A DNA stretch of 64,000 bases from Maylandia zebra (Eukaryota > Chordata > Actinopteri > Cichliformes > Cichlidae). The first letter of the stretch is position 1; every line of letters begins with the position of its first letter. The translations under genes were made by a program, and so were the position numbers. Shown one piece after another: positions 60,001 through 64,000 of this stretch. The stretch is from NCBI RefSeq assembly GCF_041146795.1, contig NC_135179.1, positions 8,777,547-8,841,546 on the forward strand, written 5' to 3'. Under the pieces are notes generated by a model, which saw only the letters and a program-made list of their open reading frames with translations, was not told the DNA's origin and ran no database searches.

Positions 60001-62032
60001 TGTGTACTTTGCCAGCAGAGAGCCTACAGAGCACATGGATGACGCCGTGAACTGGGATGAATAATTTTGATGATCTTTTGGATCTAGCAGTTCAATTGTA
60101 GTGGTGACTAGAGCCACTAGGTGTTGGCTTCTTCTTTTCTGTGGTGGAGACTAAAGCTGAGAGTTGTATACAGACATCACAGAGACTTTTATTATGTATG
60201 ACCAGCGATTATGGTGCTGTGAAGACCTGACATTGTATAGATGATATTATCCGTGTGATCCTGAAGCCCATTTTAGGTAAGCTAGCCGTATTTTGTTGCA
60301 AAATCTTTACGCACACAACCACACATTCAATCTACTGTGTCCACAACAAACTGAAACTTAGTAATGCCGCCTGCTGTGAGTCAAAAGTTGTGACCATCAT
60401 AGTTATTAATGCAAAATAAAGTGCTTACAGTAAAGACGTCATCGTCACCCAGCTCCCCCTCATTCTGGAGTGCCGTAGAGGAGGTCGTGGAGCCTACAGA
60501 CAGGAGAAGGGAATAAACTTTATTTCAGGTTGTTTAATTTTTACATACAACAAAGAATCTTTTGACGTCCTTTGATAACGTCATGGCAATCAAATAGCTC
60601 CTGACTTCCTCATCCTGTCCCTTACCAAAATTTTTTAACTTGACAAAAAACAAACTTTACTTTCTGGTACACGTTCCTCCACATACTTAACCTTCATTCA
60701 TGTCCTTGCCAAGACTAACTGGTTATACCGGTGGATTGTGTTATGCTTTAAAACTTCAAACCTTGAACCAGCTAGTGAGTGTCTTATTCATTAAGTAGTG
60801 TGGTTTCCTTTTCTTTATGTAGTCGGAAAGACGCAAACAATGGTTTAGTCATAACTAGAACGTGGAATTCCTGGAGAAATAGTAGCAAGCTGCTGCAGCT
60901 TTTAAAGTTCAGGAGGAGCATGGGATTGAAACAAGAAGTCTGCCTTTAGTGGACTATGGTGGGCACACATACAGCTGTGGTCAGAAGGCTACATACACCA
61001 ATTATGTACATAAATGTGACGGTAATTTTCGGCTTTGATGATTTCTTTGAACTGTCCTTTTTCCAATGATTAGCATACATCTTTAATGACTTTAAAGCAG
61101 ATATGATAAGTGTATCTAAACTTCTGACCACAGCTGTAGACTGTATATAAAAGATGGACTTAGCCACCCATCACCCATGACCTAGTAAGGTTTGTTGTAA
61201 AGACTTGAGACGAGCATTTGCTGTCTTACGTTTCTGAAACCAGACCTCGAGAAAACAAAGCAGTGAAGTCTACAAAGACCGTATGCCCACTAAGCATATC
61301 TTGCTTTATCTTTCCCAGATAAGTACCATCATCTATAAAACAAATGTCCTGTTTTATACAGTAAGACTTGAAACTAACAAATGAGCCCATTAACCCAACA
61401 GGAGACTGTTTACTGACGTCGATTGACAATAAAGCTTTTCAGCTTCGGTTTGGGTGTGTTTAATTAGAGACTGGGCATATTTTAGCTCTGGAAGCTTTAT
61501 AGGTGCTAGGACAGGTCTCTCTCTGTCTTGTCAAAACATTTGAATAGTTATATTGCAGCACAGTTTACCTTCAGCCAGGTCATCAATTGCCTTTCGAACT
61601 CCCCTGTCGAAAGCTCTGGCATCAGCTGGACTCTGGAAGGATAGGCCGCACCTTCTGTCTTCCACCTTCCAATGGTGAAACGTGGGCGTCGCTATGGTGT
61701 ACACTAGATCCTTCCTCAGCGGGCAATCCAGGATCACCTGTTGATACGACACGCACCAACCATTTACAACATGGATCCATTTCTGATCTTTAACAGACAC
61801 GTTGTTGCTCACATTCATGTATGCGTGTGTGTATTTTACCTGGTTGTCCCGCATTCGTTCACCACGGATGAAGAACTGGGAGCTGGTGGAGCCCAACACA
61901 GGTGCCAACTCTGTCGGCAGCAGGCGGCACACCCCTACCCTGCTCAGAGCTCCCCCGTCCTGATTCAGCCACCCACCGCTCGAGTCGTCCCGCGTCATCA
62001 CCACCGCTTTTACACGTACGATGTAGCTGTCA
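53657..62032 (-). CDS. spred2: SPRED2 (Sprouty-related, EVH1 domain), five 3' coding exons; 5' end outside the window
   Basis: The exons in transcript order are 61840-62032, 61569-61737, 60429-60493, 54549-54698 and 53657-54442; phases join to 453 residues. The first two form the EVH1 domain from DSYIVRVKAVVMTRDDSSGGW to FHHWKVEDRRCGLSFQSPADARAFDRGVRKAIDDLAEG. The next two are the linker (ELGDDDVFT, TDSSSNSSQK, SDHYYLDQ). The last exon has the KIT-binding region (EEIVRINPRE ... LTGYEDYRH) and the Cys-rich Sprouty domain ([42 protein letters not shown] ... CGCCGG). The initiator exon (human MTEETHPDDD) is not in view. SPRED2 sits at the plasma membrane, recruits NF1 through EVH1 and lowers RAS-RAF-ERK signalling. 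A 16-residue insertion lies in the KIT-binding region. The part after SSQF(F) in EVH1 and the linker diverge from human. The neighbour ACTR2 supports SPRED2 rather than SPRED1. Confidence 0.95.
54699..60428 (-). other. SPRED2 intron, 5.7 kb
   Basis: It contains a (TG)n tract at 57019-57095. Open frames such as 57211-57549 (plus) look random, with no recognisable domain. No clear transposon was recognised. Confidence 0.6.
57019..57095. repeat. (TG)n microsatellite
   Basis: About 38 uninterrupted TG units. Confidence 0.98.
60494..61568 (-). other. SPRED2 intron with a Tc1-type MITE
   Basis: The only recognised element is the 165-bp MITE at 60972-61136. Confidence 0.6.
60972..61136. mobile_element. 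Tc1-type MITE, 165 bp, TA target duplication
   Basis: CAGCTGTGGTCAGAAG at the left and CTTCTGACCACAGCTG at the right are exact inverted ends of 16 bp. Each end is flanked by TA (60970-60971 and 61137-61138). The ends match those of the Tc1-like remnant at 33216. The internal sequence is non-coding. Confidence 0.92.
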
Positions 62033-64000
62033 CTGCACAGAAAGGAAGAGAGAAGATATTAGCACAAAGATGACTGCAACGTAAATGTGTTTATATTATA
62101 CCAGACAGTAGAGTGGTGATTCCAATAGATGATAAGCTCAGGATCTAATCATTTTTAACCCTTGTATTATGCTCATTAAACTTAAAACATGCTTTAAAAT
62201 AAAAGCATCATCCATTATGTGAGTAGTGTGATTTTGGAGAATGTTGAGGCAGAAAAAAAATTCTCCGCAGCTATAAAGTTACACAACTTAATGCTTTAGG
62301 TTACTGGGAAACCCCCTCAAAACCTTCACTGCTGTTTATAGACTTTTTGTAGCTGCAGTCATAGAGGAAACTTAATCATATCAAAGCCGAAGCCGGCAAA
62401 CTATTCTGTATTTAACAATACAAGCCTAAAATTAGTTTGTCCACAGTCAAACTGAGCTAAGCAAATTAGTGTGTACGCTAATATACTGTGAAGTGTAACT
62501 GTTTCTAAAATAGCATCAGTAAAATTTATAGCCGTATCTATCTAATCTCTTCATCAGATTCTGGTTTTGCTGCAGTGCAGTCCAGTTTGCTTGAAATGTG
62601 GCAACATGTCGAATGACAACCATTTCCTTCCACAGGAAAACCAAAGAAATGTATGAATACAAGATAACGCAAGGTCAAAGCAAAATTCACATGATTGCAA
62701 ACCGAAAAATAACAGTAATATTTTCCACGCGACACAATAACTCTTTGGATAAGAAAATAACATCTTATCCCATCTTGTGAAAATTGACAATGCTTTTCTT
62801 AATGTGCATTAAGAGTTTATTCTAGAGCAGGAATCACACCCTGGCAGACTGTTTGAGGGCGTTGCAAGTCACGACTTTGCCTGGTCCTCGCTGTGCTCAA
62901 GTAGGAGGTGTTGTACCAGGACAAGTCAGTTGAATGCACACACACAAACAACCCCAAAGTTTAATGTAAATTTAATATGGTGCTATGTTGTTTTAAAACT
63001 TGTTTAAAAGTTAAACTGCTGCCATTTTAACATAAAACAGTCCACGTATTTAATAAAATGCTGTTTCAGCCCATCATCTCCTCACTAACCTCATCATATA
63101 GCTCATCACTTCTGCTCCATATTTTCCTGGAGTAACCCTCTGATTATTAGTGAAAACATCCCTTATCTTGTCGCTTTAGTGGTTGTAAACAATAAGAACT
63201 TCCCTATTTTCATATTACATGTCATATCACTTTATTTCTCTACCATCACTATAAATTAAAATAAAATTGCCTACAACAGTGGGGAGATTTGAGTGGATGT
63301 GAAGTTTTTGCAAGTCATCAAACAACAGAAAATTTAGGTTCATTATTTGATGTTCATTCACAAATTGCCTTTCCTCTTCCGTGAAGGTTAGATCCACTCA
63401 TAAAATGTACATATTCCTCTTTTGTTTTTGAGAAATACTTCTGGACACATGTGAATACAAAGAAAATGATGCAAAGTGCTGTGAAAAGCATGCTTAAGCA
63501 ACAGGTGGTAATAGAACCCTAACCCTGTAGAAATGTTGTGTATTTAGAAGCCTACAAACAGTAATGCAGCCCACAGTCTGACCTGAAAAAAGGGAATGAA
63601 CGTGCACATTTCTGACGTTGGAGACATCTGGAAAGTCTTAACTCTGGAAGGAATTTTTCAAACGTTCAGTTTTCAGTGACTTAAAATGCATAGAAGTAAG
63701 ACTAAAATACTTAGAAAAAAACAGTATGTTTTCTAAAATACCCATGTACATGTGGCAGGGCGTTAGTATGACTGTAAACTGAATTCCTTTTTTAACAAAG
63801 GGAAATTTTAGAAATAGTGTATACTTAAAAATTGCTCTCAACTGCCTGACTGATAAATCCACTAGGCACATATATTGTGTGCTCACTTAAAATACAGGAC
63901 TTTTTTTTAAATCGTACTGTTGGCGAGTTTTTGCAGACACGTCAGCATCTTGCATGCAAACTGCAGCAATTAGTGGTAATAAAATAAGTCTTGAAATCGC
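62033..64000 (-). other. SPRED2 upstream intron, continues past the window
   Basis: No further SPRED2 exon was found. A repeat copy lies at 63415-63770; the rest is AT-rich with nothing recognised. Confidence 0.6.
63415..63770 (-). repeat. Diverged copy of the GGGTATTT/AAAACG repeat family
   Basis: It shares with 14548-15096 the blocks AGCAACAGGTGG, CCTAACCCTGTAGAAATGTTG and, at the ends, CACATGTGAATAC / AAATACCCATGTACATGTGG. It is shorter and more decayed than the other copies. Confidence 0.6.

Noticed and set aside
62033..64000. First coding exon of SPRED2
   Set aside because: No MTEE-type start followed by a donor in the right phase was found on the minus strand; it most likely lies beyond the window.

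Overview
The window is vertebrate nuclear DNA, most likely from a percomorph-type teleost fish. The evidence is three multi-exon genes with GT-AG introns and clear vertebrate orthologues, a BEL/Pao retrotransposon, many hAT-, Tc1- and piggyBac-like fragments, and abundant CA/CT microsatellites. There is no sign of bacterial or viral genome organisation. The species cannot be fixed from sequence reading alone.

Layout. (1) 1-3895: a tandem satellite of about 470-bp units, each carrying a (CATA)n tract and two inverted repeats, running off the left edge. (2) 4281-14322: a nest of transposons. An outer element with inverted ends and a TTA target duplication contains a nearly intact, young BEL/Pao retrotransposon (4537-13721, minus strand). 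A hAT-type element (4904-6264) sits inside its 3' LTR and itself holds a fragment of a further repeat family. (3) 14548-18300: more non-autonomous elements, including a 2.5-kb repeat with a terminal palindrome and an internal roughly 20-bp periodicity. (4) 20990-30653: aftiphilin (plus strand, nine coding exons, 777 aa). (5) 30654-34190: intergenic DNA with LINE and Tc1 remnants. (6) 34308-46317: ACTR2/Arp2 (plus strand, nine coding exons, 394 aa, plus a candidate 15-nt in-frame microexon). (7) 47.8-50.8 kb: intergenic DNA holding a large inverted repeat. (8) 50780-62032 and beyond: SPRED2 (minus strand, five 3' coding exons with EVH1, KIT-binding and Sprouty parts); its first coding exon lies beyond the right edge.

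The three host genes are not a functional pathway. Aftiphilin acts in clathrin/AP-1 trafficking, Arp2 in branched actin nucleation, and SPRED2 in RAS-ERK inhibition. Their order matches human 2p14 (AFTPH ... ACTR2, SPRED2), but the human genes between AFTPH and ACTR2 are missing here. ACTR2 and SPRED2 are convergent.

The most interesting items are the four-level transposon nest with readable target-site duplications, the BEL element that looks intact apart from one frameshift in reverse transcriptase, the ACTR2 microexon, a 16-residue insertion in the SPRED2 KIT-binding region, and the hairpin-rich satellite. I did not find a convincing wholly new biological system.
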